In this document: piece by piece, positions 25,463 to 35,169 of the stretch
Layout of the letters: every line of letters starts with the position of its first letter
How positions within the stretch are numbered: the first letter of the stretch is position 1
Source: Pontiellaceae bacterium B12219
Lineage (GTDB): Bacteria; Verrucomicrobiota; Kiritimatiellia; Kiritimatiellales; Pontiellaceae
DNA length: 42,368 nucleotides
Reading direction: 5' to 3'
Assembly: GCA_029432795.1 (NCBI GenBank)
Contig: JARNMJ010000038.1
Span: 1-42,368, forward strand
Position numbers and translations under genes: made by a program
The notes under the pieces: model-generated
What the model was told of the DNA's origin: nothing
What the model saw: only the letters and a program-made list of their open reading frames with translations
The model's database searches: none

Positions 25463-25495
25463 AGCGATCTCTGCAAGGAGGTCGCTTTTATTTTA
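25463..25495 (+). terminator. Terminator of the secreted-protein gene
   Basis: A 9-bp stem AGCGATCTC / GAGGTCGCT (one T-G pair) with a 6-nt loop and a TTTTATTTT tail. Confidence 0.85.
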
Positions 25496-25587
25496 TATAA
25501 TCGGTTCGAAACAAAACGACAAATGCCCCTTGCCTTGCTCTGGCTCATTCATGTATCTCTAGCTCCGCTTTTTTTAAGAAACAAGAA

Positions 25588-25664
25588 GGGCCTGTAGCTC
25601 AGTCGGTCAGAGCAGGAGACTCATAATCTCTTGGTCGGGGGTTCAAGTCCCTCCAGGCCCACCA
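25588..25664 (+). tRNA. tRNA-Ile2 (anticodon CAT at 25622-25624, read AUA after lysidine modification)
   Basis: A full 77-nt cloverleaf with encoded CCA: acceptor GGGCCTG/CAGGCCC, D-arm AGCTCAG..GAGC, T-loop TTCAAGT. The anticodon is CAT, but the arm and variable region (AGACTCATAATCTCTTGGTC) match bacterial tRNA-Ile2, whose C34 is changed to lysidine by TilS. The 1:72 pair is G:C, so it is not an initiator. Elongator tRNA-Met is the less likely alternative. Confidence 0.88.
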
Positions 25665-25670
25665 AATTCA

Positions 25671-25697
25671 AGCCAACCGTAAGGTTGGCTTTTTTTG
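25671..25697 (+). terminator. Terminator of tRNA-Ile2
   Basis: Perfect 8-bp stem AGCCAACC / GGTTGGCT with a GTAA loop and a run of seven T residues. Confidence 0.92.
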
Positions 25698-26107
25698 GTT
25701 TTCCACAAAAATACGGGCGCGAAGCGTCAGCTCCTTCCAGACTCCCTGCCTTTTCTGGGGTTATCTTCATGAATAAATCCATTTATTTGATTTTGCGCAG
25801 CTGGTGAATGATCTTCCTTAACCGTATCCGCGTTATATTGGTTAAGGGGAGAGATTGGGGTGTTATCTGGGGTTAATCTGGTGGGACACTCTGTCGCAGG
25901 TGTGTCATCCGGATCGAGGCAGGTGGGACAGGTGGCACAGTTTTAAGTTTCGGTAATTGGATTCAGTTTTTTCGGTGATTGTTGGTTTATGTTTCGTATG
26001 CAGTGGGTTATGCGTTTTTGCTTATGCGGAATTTCCGGTGGCACGCTTCGTGTTTATAGGGAGTGCATCACTACAGGATCAAATTTAATTTAAATGGAGA
26101 CAAACGA
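25698..26107. other. Gene-free region upstream of dnaK
   Basis: About 410 bp with no credible gene. It contains short G-rich direct repeats (GGTGGGACA-like at about 25880 and 25921) and the presumed dnaK promoter. No CIRCE element (TTAGCACTC-N9-GAGTGCTAA) or clear sigma-32 promoter is visible. GGAGA just upstream of 26108 is the dnaK ribosome-binding site. Confidence 0.6.
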
Positions 26108-28039
26108 ATGAGCACAGCAGGATCAAAAGTATTGGGTATCGACCTGGGTACCACCAACTCGTGTATGGCCGTTATGGAAGGCGGCGAACCGACAGTTATT
26201 CCAAATGCAGAAGGCGGACGTACAACCCCTTCAATCGTGGCTTTTACCAAAAACGGTGAGCGTCTTGTGGGAACCGCGGCCAAGCGTCAGGCGGTAACGA
26301 ATCCGCAGCAAACGATCTTTTCAATCAAACGTTTTATGGGTCGCAAGTTTGACGAAGTGGAGCATGAAATTCATCTCGTTCCTTACGACGTGGTAAAAGC
26401 CAAGAACGGCGATGCGCACGTTAAGGTCGGCGACAAAGTATACAGCCCGCAGGAAATCTCCGCGATGATTCTGCAGAAGCTGAAAGTGGACGCAGAAGCC
26501 TATTTGGGAGAAACCGTTTCTCAGGCCGTGATTACGGTTCCGGCTTATTTTAATGACTCGCAGCGTCAGGCGACGAAAGACGCCGGTAAGATTGCCGGTC
26601 TGGAAGTGCTTCGTATTATCAACGAACCGACGGCTGCTTCGCTGGCATACGGCCTCGACAAAAAGTCGGAAGAAAAAATTGCAATTTATGACCTCGGCGG
26701 CGGAACCTTCGACGTTTCGATTCTGGATATCGGCGATGGCGTATTTGAAGTGACTGCAACCAGCGGTGACGGACACCTTGGTGGTGACGACTTCGACCAG
26801 AAGATTATCGACTGGCTCGTTGACGGATTCAAAAAGGAACACGGCATTGACCTTTCGGCTGATGCGATGGTGCTGCAGCGCTTAAAAGAAGCGGGCGAAA
26901 AAGCGAAGTGCGAACTTTCCAGCTCGCAGTCGACCGAAATCAACCTGCCGTTCATCACGGCCGATGCAACCGGTCCGAAGCATTTGAATGTGACGCTGTC
27001 CCGTGCGAAGCTTGAAGAGCTCTGCGATGATCTGGTCACGAAGGCAATTGAACCGGTTAAGGTGTGCTTGAAGGATTCCGGCCTGAGTGCTTCCGAGGTT
27101 AATGAAGTCATTCTGGTTGGTGGTTCCACCCGTATGCCGAAAGTGCAGAGTTCCGTGAAGGAAATCTTTGGCCAGGAACCGCACAAGGGGGTTAACCCGG
27201 ACGAAGTGGTATCTATCGGCGCATCCATTCAGGGCGGCGTTCTGAAGGGTGAGGTGAAAGACGTTCTGCTGCTCGACGTGACTCCGCTGACGCTCGGTAT
27301 CGAAACCATGGGCGGTATCGCGACTCCGTTGATTGAGCGCAACACCACAATCCCGGCGAAGAAGAGCGAAATCTTTTCGACTGCCGCGGACAATCAGCCG
27401 GCTGTGGAAATTCACGTGCTGCAGGGTGAACGCAAAATGGCGAACGCCAATAAGACGATCGGTCGTTTCAATCTTGATGGTATCCCGCCGGCTCCGCGCG
27501 GTACACCGCAGATTGAAGTCACGTTCGACATCGATGCCAACGGCATTCTGAAAGTCAGTGCCAAAGATCTGGGCACCGGTAAAATTCAGCACATCACCAT
27601 CACTGCTTCCAGCGGTCTGAGCGACGAAGAAATCGATGCGATGATGAAGGATGCGGAAGCGCATGCGGCAGAAGATGAAAAGCTGAAAGAAAAGGTTGAT
27701 CTGAAAAACCAGGCGGACTCGACCGTATTCCAGACGGAAAAATTCCTGAAGGAAAACGAAGACAAAGTTTCTCCGGAGCAGAAAGCTGAAGTGGAAGCCG
27801 CTATTGAGCCGGTTAAAAAGGCGATCGAGGCTGAGGACTACGAAGGCATGAAGACCGCTTTGGATGCGCTCAACGAAAAGATGCAGGCTGCCGCAACTGA
27901 AATGTATGCCAATGCAGCTCCGGGTGCCGAACAGGGTGCGCCGGGAGCAGATGCAGGGGCTGCGGGGGGTGGCGAAAAGTCCGCCTCCGATGTTGAGGAA
28001 GCCGACTTCGAAATGGTTGACGAAGACGACAAGAAATAG
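26108..28039 (+). CDS. dnaK: Hsp70 chaperone DnaK
   Basis: A 643-aa ATP-dependent chaperone. The nucleotide-binding domain starts [13 protein letters not shown] and includes [28 protein letters not shown] and [14 protein letters not shown]. The substrate-binding domain contains [16 protein letters not shown]. The lid is followed by a Gly/Ala-rich linker and the acidic C-terminal [16 protein letters not shown], the DnaJ-interacting type of tail. The ATG at 26108 follows GGAGA; the earlier in-frame ATG adds an atypical 15 residues. dnaJ, grpE and hrcA are not next to it. Confidence 0.98.
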   Translation: MSTAGSKVLGIDLGTTNSCMAVMEGGEPTVIPNAEGGRTTPSIVAFTKNGERLVGTAAKRQAVTNPQQTIFSIKRFMGRKFDEVEHEIHLVPYDVVKAKNGDAHVKVGDKVYSPQEISAMILQKLKVDAEAYLGETVSQAVITVPAYFNDSQRQATKDAGKIAGLEVLRIINEPTAASLAYGLDKKSEEKIAIYDLGGGTFDVSILDIGDGVFEVTATSGDGHLGGDDFDQKIIDWLVDGFKKEHGIDLSADAMVLQRLKEAGEKAKCELSSSQSTEINLPFITADATGPKHLNVTLSRAKLEELCDDLVTKAIEPVKVCLKDSGLSASEVNEVILVGGSTRMPKVQSSVKEIFGQEPHKGVNPDEVVSIGASIQGGVLKGEVKDVLLLDVTPLTLGIETMGGIATPLIERNTTIPAKKSEIFSTAADNQPAVEIHVLQGERKMANANKTIGRFNLDGIPPAPRGTPQIEVTFDIDANGILKVSAKDLGTGKIQHITITASSGLSDEEIDAMMKDAEAHAAEDEKLKEKVDLKNQADSTVFQTEKFLKENEDKVSPEQKAEVEAAIEPVKKAIEAEDYEGMKTALDALNEKMQAAATEMYANAAPGAEQGAPGADAGAAGGGEKSASDVEEADFEMVDEDDKK

Positions 28040-28053
28040 AACTTAAAAGTTTA

Positions 28054-28108
28054 GAACAAGGAATATCGGATTCCGAAGTATCTCTTCTGAATTCCATGTT
28101 CCTTGTTC
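28054..28108. repeat. Imperfect 20-bp inverted repeat between dnaK and groES
   Basis: Arms 28054-28073 and 28089-28108 match at 17 of 20 positions, starting GAACAAGGAA and ending TTCCTTGTTC, with a 15-nt loop. Two of the three differences allow G-U pairs in RNA. It may be a dnaK transcript end, a processing site, or a decayed small intergenic repeat element. Confidence 0.65.
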
Positions 28109-28149
28109 AGTGTTCGATATTTATATAACCTAACAAGGAGAGAAAGTTC

Positions 28150-28437
28150 ATGAAGATTAAACCATTGGGTGAACGTGTACTGGTTGAGCCGGTAAAAGAA
28201 GAAGAAGCCGTTAAAGGCGGAATCATTATTCCCGATTCGGCCAAAGAAAAGCCGCAGGAAGGCAAAGTGATTGCTGTGGGCACCGGCAAAGTGGACGAAA
28301 AGGGGAAAGCTATTCCGTTCAACGTCAAAAAGGGTGATATCGTCCTGATGCCGAAGTATGGCGGAACGGAAGTTAAAGTGGATGGTAAGGAATACCAGAT
28401 CATGCGCGAAGAAGACATCCTCGCAATTATTGGGTAA
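28150..28437 (+). CDS. groES: Co-chaperonin GroES
   Basis: A 95-aa heptameric lid of GroEL. Starts [15 protein letters not shown], with the mobile loop (about 17-32, [18 protein letters not shown]) and [10 protein letters not shown], and ends [10 protein letters not shown]. Usual length. AAGGAGAG upstream. Followed by groEL after 132 bp. Confidence 0.97.
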   Translation: MKIKPLGERVLVEPVKEEEAVKGGIIIPDSAKEKPQEGKVIAVGTGKVDEKGKAIPFNVKKGDIVLMPKYGGTEVKVDGKEYQIMREEDILAIIG

Positions 28438-28548
28438 ATAAATTTCAGAATCCGAATCTCTAACTCCTAAACAAATAAAATGATGACGTTCCCGTGTTCG
28501 GAACACATCCGGTTTAGAAATCAGAGCTTAGAGGGTAGGGTTTATTAA

Positions 28549-30204
<1,656 letters not shown>

Positions 30205-30219
30205 GTCTGATCCGTGACT

Positions 30220-30300
30220 GGATTTCCGGCGGGTGGGCCTTGTTCCCGTTCCTCCGGAAATCCGCCATTTCAATAATCCACCTCATTTTGAGGTGGATTA
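30220..30300 (+). terminator. Two hairpins after groEL
   Basis: The first pairs GGATTTCCGG (30220-30229) with CCGGAAATCC (30254-30263) around a 24-nt loop. The second is a perfect 12-bp stem TAATCCACCTCA / TGAGGTGGATTA (30274-30285, 30289-30300) with a TTT loop. Neither has a strong T-run. They probably end or protect the groEL transcript. Confidence 0.6.
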
Positions 30301-30315
30301 TGTTGTAAATGATGT

Positions 30316-30343
30316 TTGACGAAAAATAGTGGGGTGCTACACT
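30316..30343 (+). promoter_or_regulatory. Putative sigma-70 promoter of rpoZ
   Basis: TTGACG (30316-30321), 16 bp spacer, TACACT (30338-30343), a close match to consensus, about 77 bp before the rpoZ start. Confidence 0.6.
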
Positions 30344-30373
30344 ACGCGCCGATTTTTTTTACATTATTAGGAT

Positions 30374-30387
30374 TCTGTTTAAACAGA
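30374..30387. promoter_or_regulatory. 14-bp palindrome in the rpoZ 5' leader
   Basis: TCTGTTTAAACAGA is perfectly self-complementary and lies downstream of the rpoZ promoter candidate. It could be an operator. The CTGT..ACAG spacing is too short for the E. coli-type LexA box. Confidence 0.4.
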
Positions 30388-30419
30388 TTAAGACAAAGCA
30401 GTTGCGCGGAGCACAGACT

Positions 30420-30674
30420 ATGAATTTTGAATATCTAAGCCTTGCCGAAGAAAAGATTACCAACACACCGGTACTGGTAAACCTCATTTCCTATCGCACC
30501 CGCCAGCTTAACAGCGGCGCTCGTCCGATGGTTAAGAAGGACCATCCGGAAATGGATAATCACGACCTCGTTCTTAAAGAAATTGCACAGGGACTGCTGA
30601 CCGCGGAAATGATTTTCACGCAGGAAGAGCCCGAAATGCCCAGCCTGGATTTCGACGCGACCATCCTCCTCTAG
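30420..30674 (+). CDS. rpoZ: RNA polymerase omega subunit
   Basis: An 84-aa protein. The core NTPVLVNLISYRTRQLNSGARPMV...DNHDLVLKEIAQGLLTAEMI fits the omega family pattern (RxRQLNxGxxP, then xxALxEIxxGxI). Omega binds beta-prime and aids polymerase assembly. The ATG at 30420 is the sensible start; upstream ATG 30402 has no better site. It lies between groEL and smpB. The family match is from residue patterns only. Confidence 0.78.
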   Translation: MNFEYLSLAEEKITNTPVLVNLISYRTRQLNSGARPMVKKDHPEMDNHDLVLKEIAQGLLTAEMIFTQEEPEMPSLDFDATILL

Positions 30675-30728
30675 GGGGAAATCTGAATATCGGATATTTA
30701 AATTCGAAACAATTTGGAATTTTGAAAG

Positions 30729-30757
30729 GCTCAAAGCTACAATGTTTTGAGCTTTTC
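30729..30757 (+). terminator. Probable terminator of rpoZ
   Basis: Stem GCTCAAA / TTTGAGC (30729-30735, 30746-30752) with a 10-nt loop and a TTTTC tail. Confidence 0.6.
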
Positions 30758-30817
30758 TGCTTTAAGTTTAAAGCGTGTTCAGGCTTTCGTATTTAGAAAT
30801 TAGGATTTGCCCCATAC

Positions 30818-31312
30818 ATGGCAGGTAAAAACAAAAAGAAAAAAAATGATCCTGGATCGGGGGTGCTGGCCACCAACCGGAAAGCGCTGCATGATTTCCA
30901 GATATTGGAAAAACTGGAAGCCGGAATGGTACTGACCGGAACCGAAGTAAAATCGTGTAAGCAAGGTCACGTCAGTATCCAGGAGGGCTATATCCATATC
31001 GATGAGCGATTGGAAGCCTGGTTGGTTGGAAGCACGGTTCAGCCCTATGAGCAGGGTAATATTTTCAACCACACTCAGACCCGTGAGCGTAAGCTGCTGT
31101 TGCATCGTAAAGAAATTGAGCGTCTCTACGCCAAAACGCGGGAAAAGGGGCTGACCATTGTTCCGCTTAAACTTTATCTTTCGAAGGGCAATGTGAAGCT
31201 GCGCATTGGGCTGGCCAAAGGTAAAAACGTGGTTGATAAACGCGAGACGCTGAAAGAGCGCGAATCAAAACGCGATACCCAGCGTGCAATGCGTAACCAC
31301 AATCACCGGTAG
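30818..31312 (+). CDS. smpB: SsrA-binding protein SmpB
   Basis: A 164-aa partner of tmRNA in rescue of stalled ribosomes. A basic N-terminal tail precedes the OB-fold core with LEAGMVLTGTEVKSCKQGHVSIQEGYIHI, RERKLLLHRKEI and GNVKLRIGLAKGKNVVDKRE; the C-terminal tail KRDTQRAMRNHNHR is the part that enters the decoding channel. No intact ssrA gene was found in this window. A one-mismatch copy of the dispersed palindrome lies at 30896-30910. Confidence 0.97.
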   Translation: MAGKNKKKKNDPGSGVLATNRKALHDFQILEKLEAGMVLTGTEVKSCKQGHVSIQEGYIHIDERLEAWLVGSTVQPYEQGNIFNHTQTRERKLLLHRKEIERLYAKTREKGLTIVPLKLYLSKGNVKLRIGLAKGKNVVDKRETLKERESKRDTQRAMRNHNHR

Positions 31313-31314
31313 GT

Positions 31315-31695
31315 TCAGGCGGATTTCATAACAGTCACGGCCAGCAATATCCAGCCGATGATGAAAAAGAGGCCGCCGATCGGGGTGATGGCGCCGAGCA
31401 CTTTGATTCCGCTGATCGAGAGCGCGTACAGGCTTCCGGAAAAAAGAAGGATGCCGACGAGAAAACTCCAGCCACTGGACGTCAGCAAGCCCGATTGGAA
31501 TTTGAGCGCGAGCAGTCCGACGGCGAGCAATGCAAACGTGTGGTAGAAGTGATATTGAACGCCGGTTTGGTAGACCGTCAGCATCTGATCCGAAAGTTTA
31601 CTCTTCAGCCCGTGTGCGCCAAACGCCCCGATTATGACACCCAGGGCACCGCTGATGGCACCGAGCGAGAGAAACAGTTTTGCGATGGTGTTCAT
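31315..31695 (-). CDS. DUF423 (YgdD-like) membrane protein
   Basis: A 126-aa inner-membrane protein with four predicted helices. The family signature GAFGAHGL (about 23-30) is near the N-terminus, with YHFYHTFALLAVGL and GGLFFIIGW later. Function of the family is unknown. GGAGA precedes the ATG. It converges on smpB with only 2 bp between stop codons. Confidence 0.88.
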   Translation of the reverse strand: MNTIAKLFLSLGAISGALGVIIGAFGAHGLKSKLSDQMLTVYQTGVQYHFYHTFALLAVGLLALKFQSGLLTSSGWSFLVGILLFSGSLYALSISGIKVLGAITPIGGLFFIIGWILLAVTVMKSA

Positions 31696-31769
31696 ATTGT
31701 CTCCATTAAATATTATTTGCGCCTCTTTGTGGCTTATCCGATAATCAGCGGTTTGTTATGCAGAATCGG

Positions 31770-32456
31770 TTATTCAGTGTTTTCAGTAGATTCTGTCCCC
31801 TGCCATTCGAGATCGGAAATTTGCAGAGTGGCTTTATTGCCTGATTTGGTATCGAGCAGTTCGAGATCTTTTGCGACCCACATGCCATCCATTTTTTTGA
31901 TGCTCTTGATTTTCATGCGGCGCAGCATTTTTTCTTTGGGGTTCAGGGTTTGGACCTCCAGCACCATGCCCATATATTTTTCCACCCAAAGGCGCATGAT
32001 ATTTTCAGAATCGGGAATGGGCACATCAATCACGTAGGCATCGCGATTAATCTTTTTCTCTTCGCCGACCAATTTTGAGTTCGGCCACCAGAGCATCGAA
32101 AAACTGAGGTCGGCCCAGGTGAGGCCGGTACCGAGAATTTCGGAGGTCGGCGAGTTCCCGGCCTTGGAAAAGGTGTAGTAGGGCTTGTCGCCCTGCCAGG
32201 AGATGGTCAGCGACTGGTCATCGATTTGATAAAAAGCGGTGGCCGGGGCAGCCCCCCAGTTGAGTTCCATGGTGACGGGCAGGTTGGATTTGGTGTAGCC
32301 GTTGCGCGTACGCACTTTCAGAGAGCCGGTCAGTTTAATCGGATCGGACGGCAGTTTTTGCTGAACCATCTGCAGAATTTCATCCGCCGGCGGTTGCTCC
32401 ACCGCGCCGCATGAAATAACACACAAAGCCAGAATTCCTAAAATCAGTTTTTTCAT
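31770..32456 (-). CDS. LolA-like outer-membrane lipoprotein-sorting-type protein
   Basis: This 228-aa lipoprotein has a signal peptide ending VISC (Cys16). The body resembles the LolA/LolB-fold 'outer membrane lipoprotein-sorting protein' group: alternating beta-strands and the late pattern MKIKSIKKMDGMWVAKDLELLDTKSGNKATLQISDLEW. It may bind lipids or lipoproteins in the periplasm. Sequence support is moderate, since this fold is poorly conserved. Confidence 0.65.
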   Translation of the reverse strand: MKKLILGILALCVISCGAVEQPPADEILQMVQQKLPSDPIKLTGSLKVRTRNGYTKSNLPVTMELNWGAAPATAFYQIDDQSLTISWQGDKPYYTFSKAGNSPTSEILGTGLTWADLSFSMLWWPNSKLVGEEKKINRDAYVIDVPIPDSENIMRLWVEKYMGMVLEVQTLNPKEKMLRRMKIKSIKKMDGMWVAKDLELLDTKSGNKATLQISDLEWQGTESTENTE

Positions 32457-32575
32457 TTTTTACCACTCACTTTGCTGGAGACGCGGTGTCCGGAGATTGC
32501 CTCGTTTCCGTGACTCTGCGCTTCCATGGTTCAATGCATCTGCTATGAGACCGCTTTAGCGATTTTATTGAACAA

Positions 32576-32657
32576 AATAATTATATGCAAAATGTTGTCT
32601 TCGCTATCGGTCGGAGTCGCAAGACCGTTTTTCATCCTCATTTTGCATATAATTATT
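32576..32657. repeat. 19-bp perfect inverted repeat with nested hairpin, 3' of lon
   Basis: Arms AATAATTATATGCAAAATG (32576-32594) and its exact complement (32639-32657) enclose 44 nt. The loop holds a second small hairpin CGGTC...GACCG followed by TTTTT on the plus strand. It begins 3 bp after the lon stop codon. It could be the lon transcript end/terminator or a miniature inverted-repeat element. Confidence 0.75.
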
Positions 32658-32660
32658 CTG

Positions 32661-35042
32661 TTACACCTTTTCAGATGAGAGCTTCAGCGCGTAGCGCAGG
32701 GCCTGATCGATATTTTTGACGGTTTTAAAGGTCAGCTTCTTTTTCACATCGTCGGGGATTTCAGCCAGGTCGATTTTGTTTTTTTCCGGCAGCATAATGT
32801 GTTTGATGCCGGCACGGGAGGCGGCGAGCACCTTTTCCTTCAGTCCTCCGATTGGCAGCACGCGTCCGCGCAGGGAGATCTCTCCGGTCATGGCAAGATC
32901 GGGCCGAATGGGTTGCTCCGTTAAAATGGAAAGAATGGCAAGCGAGATCGCCACGCCGGCGGAAGGCCCATCTTTCGGAGTGGCCCCGGCGGGCACGTGA
33001 ATGTGGATATCCGTTTTTGAAAACAGGTCGGGATCAATTTTAAAGGTGGAGGCATTTGCCCGCAAATAACTGAGTGAGGCGCGGGCGGATTCCTTCATAA
33101 CATTCCCCAGCGAACCGGTAAGAATGAGGCCTCCTTTGCCGGGCATGGCGGTGGCTTCGATGAAGAGGATGTCGCCGCCATAGGGCGTCCAGGCCAGTCC
33201 GGTTACCACGCCGGGCATAGCCGCATTTTCAGCAACGTCCTTATCGATCTTCACGGGGCCGAGGAATCCTTTGAGCTTCCGGGGGGTGACTGTAACCGCA
33301 CGGGTTTTACCTTCAGCAAATCCGCGTGCAATTTTTCGGCAGATATTGGCAATTTGACGCTCCAGATTACGGACACCGGCCTCGGCGGTGTAGCCGCTGA
33401 TGATACCTTCAAGTGCTTCTTTCTCGAATTTGGCCTGTCCGCGTTTGAGGCCGTGTTCGCTAATCGCTTTTGGAACGAGATAGCGGCGGGCAATGGCGGT
33501 TTTTTCCTGCAGGGTGTAGCCGGAAATACGGATCACTTCCATGCGGTCGCGCAGTGGGCCGGGAATGGTTTCGAGCATATTGGCGGTGGTAATGAACAGG
33601 ACCTTGGAGAGGTCGAACTGCACATCGAGATAATGATCCTGGAAGGTGGAATTCTGTTCGGGATCGAGCACTTCCAGCAGGGCCGAAGCGGGATCGCCCC
33701 GGAAATCTTTGCCCACTTTATCGATTTCATCGAGCATGATGACGGGGTTGTTGGTTCCGCAGCGGCGTAAACTTTCAATAATACGCCCGGGCATGGACCC
33801 GATGTAGGTGCGCCGATGGCCCCGGATTTCCGCCTCGTCGTGCATACCGCCGAGCGACATGCGAATAAACTCACGGCCCAGCGCACGGGCCACGGATTTC
33901 CCTAGGGATGTTTTTCCAACCCCTGGAGGTCCGGCGAGGCAGAGAATCGGGCCTTTCATATCGCTCTTGAGTTTGAGCACAGAGAGATATTCCAGAATGC
34001 GGTCTTTTACTTTATCGAGGCCGTAGTGGTCTTTATCGAGGATCTTCTGTGCGGCCAGAATGTCGAGATGGTCTTCGGTGGATTTTGACCACGGAAGCTC
34101 GGCCATGACGTCGAGATAGGTACGGATGACTCCGTGCTCAGGCGATGCGGTTGGAATGGCTTTCAGCCGATCGAGCTCTTTGCCGGCTGCTTCGCGCGCT
34201 TCCGGCGGCAGTTTGGCGGCTTCCAGTTTTTTTTCCAGTTCCAGAATTTCATTGGCCTGGGGGTCGTCCTGTCCCAGTTCGGCCTGAATAGTTTTCAGCT
34301 GTTCGCGCAGGAAGATTTCGCGCTGCGATTTTGTGAAGGTTTCGTGCACCTTGTGTTCGATCTTACTGCCCAGTTTCAGGATCTGATATTCCCGGTTCAG
34401 AAATTCCATCAGGGTATTCAGCCGTTCGGCCGGTTTGTTCAGCGCGAGCAGGTTCTGCCGCACCTCCGGAGGAATCGGCAAATTGGAGGCAATCAGATCG
34501 GAAAGCTGGGAGGGGGTGCCCATGTTGAAAATGGCGACCGCCAGTTCGTCGGGCAGATTGGGGGTCATGGTGACAATCTGCTGGAACTTTTCGGTGGTGT
34601 TGCGCACAAGCGCTTCGGTTTCGATGGAGTCATCCACTTCATCTTCGATCATTCGGTAGTGTGCGGTGGGATAGTCCTCTTCCGTGAGCAGGTCTTTGAG
34701 CTCGCAGCGGGAAAGGCCTTCCACGAGCACATGCGTGGAGCCGTCGGGAAATTTGAGGGTTTTCAGCAGGCGCGCCACACAGCCGACTTTGTAGATATCG
34801 TCCTTCGTCAGATTGGCTTCATCGATTTCATCTTTGCGCTGCAGGGCTGTGATGAAATGCGGTGATTTTGTTGAGAGGTCGGTAATGAGCTTTTTGGATT
34901 CGTCCGTCGTGATTACCAGCGGGGCAATCATCTGGGGGAATAACACAAAATTTTTCAGCGGCATCACCGGGAGCAGGTCGGGGACGTCCTGTTCCTGGAT
35001 AATTTCAATTTCAACATCGTTCTGGTCTTCTTGTGCGCTCAT
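32661..35042 (-). CDS. lon: ATP-dependent protease Lon
   Basis: A 793-aa homohexameric AAA+ protease. The N-terminal substrate domain starts near residue 23 (LLPVMPLKNFVLFPQMIAPL). The AAA+ module has Walker A GPPGVGKT (371-378) and downstream PVIMLDEIDKV. The protease domain has the Ser-Lys dyad at S694 (KDGPSAG) and K737 (GGLKEKVLAA). Usual length. No strong ribosome-binding site is seen before the ATG at 35042, though the N-terminus supports it. Confidence 0.97.
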   Translation of the reverse strand: MSAQEDQNDVEIEIIQEQDVPDLLPVMPLKNFVLFPQMIAPLVITTDESKKLITDLSTKSPHFITALQRKDEIDEANLTKDDIYKVGCVARLLKTLKFPDGSTHVLVEGLSRCELKDLLTEEDYPTAHYRMIEDEVDDSIETEALVRNTTEKFQQIVTMTPNLPDELAVAIFNMGTPSQLSDLIASNLPIPPEVRQNLLALNKPAERLNTLMEFLNREYQILKLGSKIEHKVHETFTKSQREIFLREQLKTIQAELGQDDPQANEILELEKKLEAAKLPPEAREAAGKELDRLKAIPTASPEHGVIRTYLDVMAELPWSKSTEDHLDILAAQKILDKDHYGLDKVKDRILEYLSVLKLKSDMKGPILCLAGPPGVGKTSLGKSVARALGREFIRMSLGGMHDEAEIRGHRRTYIGSMPGRIIESLRRCGTNNPVIMLDEIDKVGKDFRGDPASALLEVLDPEQNSTFQDHYLDVQFDLSKVLFITTANMLETIPGPLRDRMEVIRISGYTLQEKTAIARRYLVPKAISEHGLKRGQAKFEKEALEGIISGYTAEAGVRNLERQIANICRKIARGFAEGKTRAVTVTPRKLKGFLGPVKIDKDVAENAAMPGVVTGLAWTPYGGDILFIEATAMPGKGGLILTGSLGNVMKESARASLSYLRANASTFKIDPDLFSKTDIHIHVPAGATPKDGPSAGVAISLAILSILTEQPIRPDLAMTGEISLRGRVLPIGGLKEKVLAASRAGIKHIMLPEKNKIDLAEIPDDVKKKLTFKTVKNIDQALRYALKLSSEKV

Positions 35043-35114
35043 ATAAAAATAGGTAGTAGGTTATTCGTTAATAGAAATCAGATTTCCAATGGTCTACACC
35101 GTAGGGCAGGCGGC

Positions 35115-35129
35115 TTCCAATGTCTGGAA
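35115..35129. repeat. Dispersed palindrome, one mismatch (TTCCAA-TGT-CTGGAA), between lon and the secreted-protein gene
   Basis: Lies 40 bp past the stop of the secreted-protein gene. Its flank (AAATGCGCAAAAAATC) resembles the flank of the copy at 36943. Confidence 0.6.
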
Positions 35130-35169
35130 AAATGCGCAAAAAATCAAGGGGTTGGAAAAGGGCGCGGAA

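Noticed and set aside
26039-26060. Sigma-54-like promoter before dnaK (TGGCACG, then GTGTT)
   Set aside because: The -24 half is good, but the -12 element lacks the GC dinucleotide, and no sigma-54 activator gene is adjacent.
31440-31480. CTCCAG-CCA-CTGGAC in the DUF423 gene as a palindrome copy
   Set aside because: Several arm mismatches; consistent with chance.
33900-33930. Palindrome-like TTCCAA-CCC-CTGGAG in lon and CTCCAG-GGA-CTGGAA in comM
   Set aside because: Two or more arm mismatches, and both fall on the codons of the Walker A motif, so chance resemblance from GPPGxGK coding is likely.
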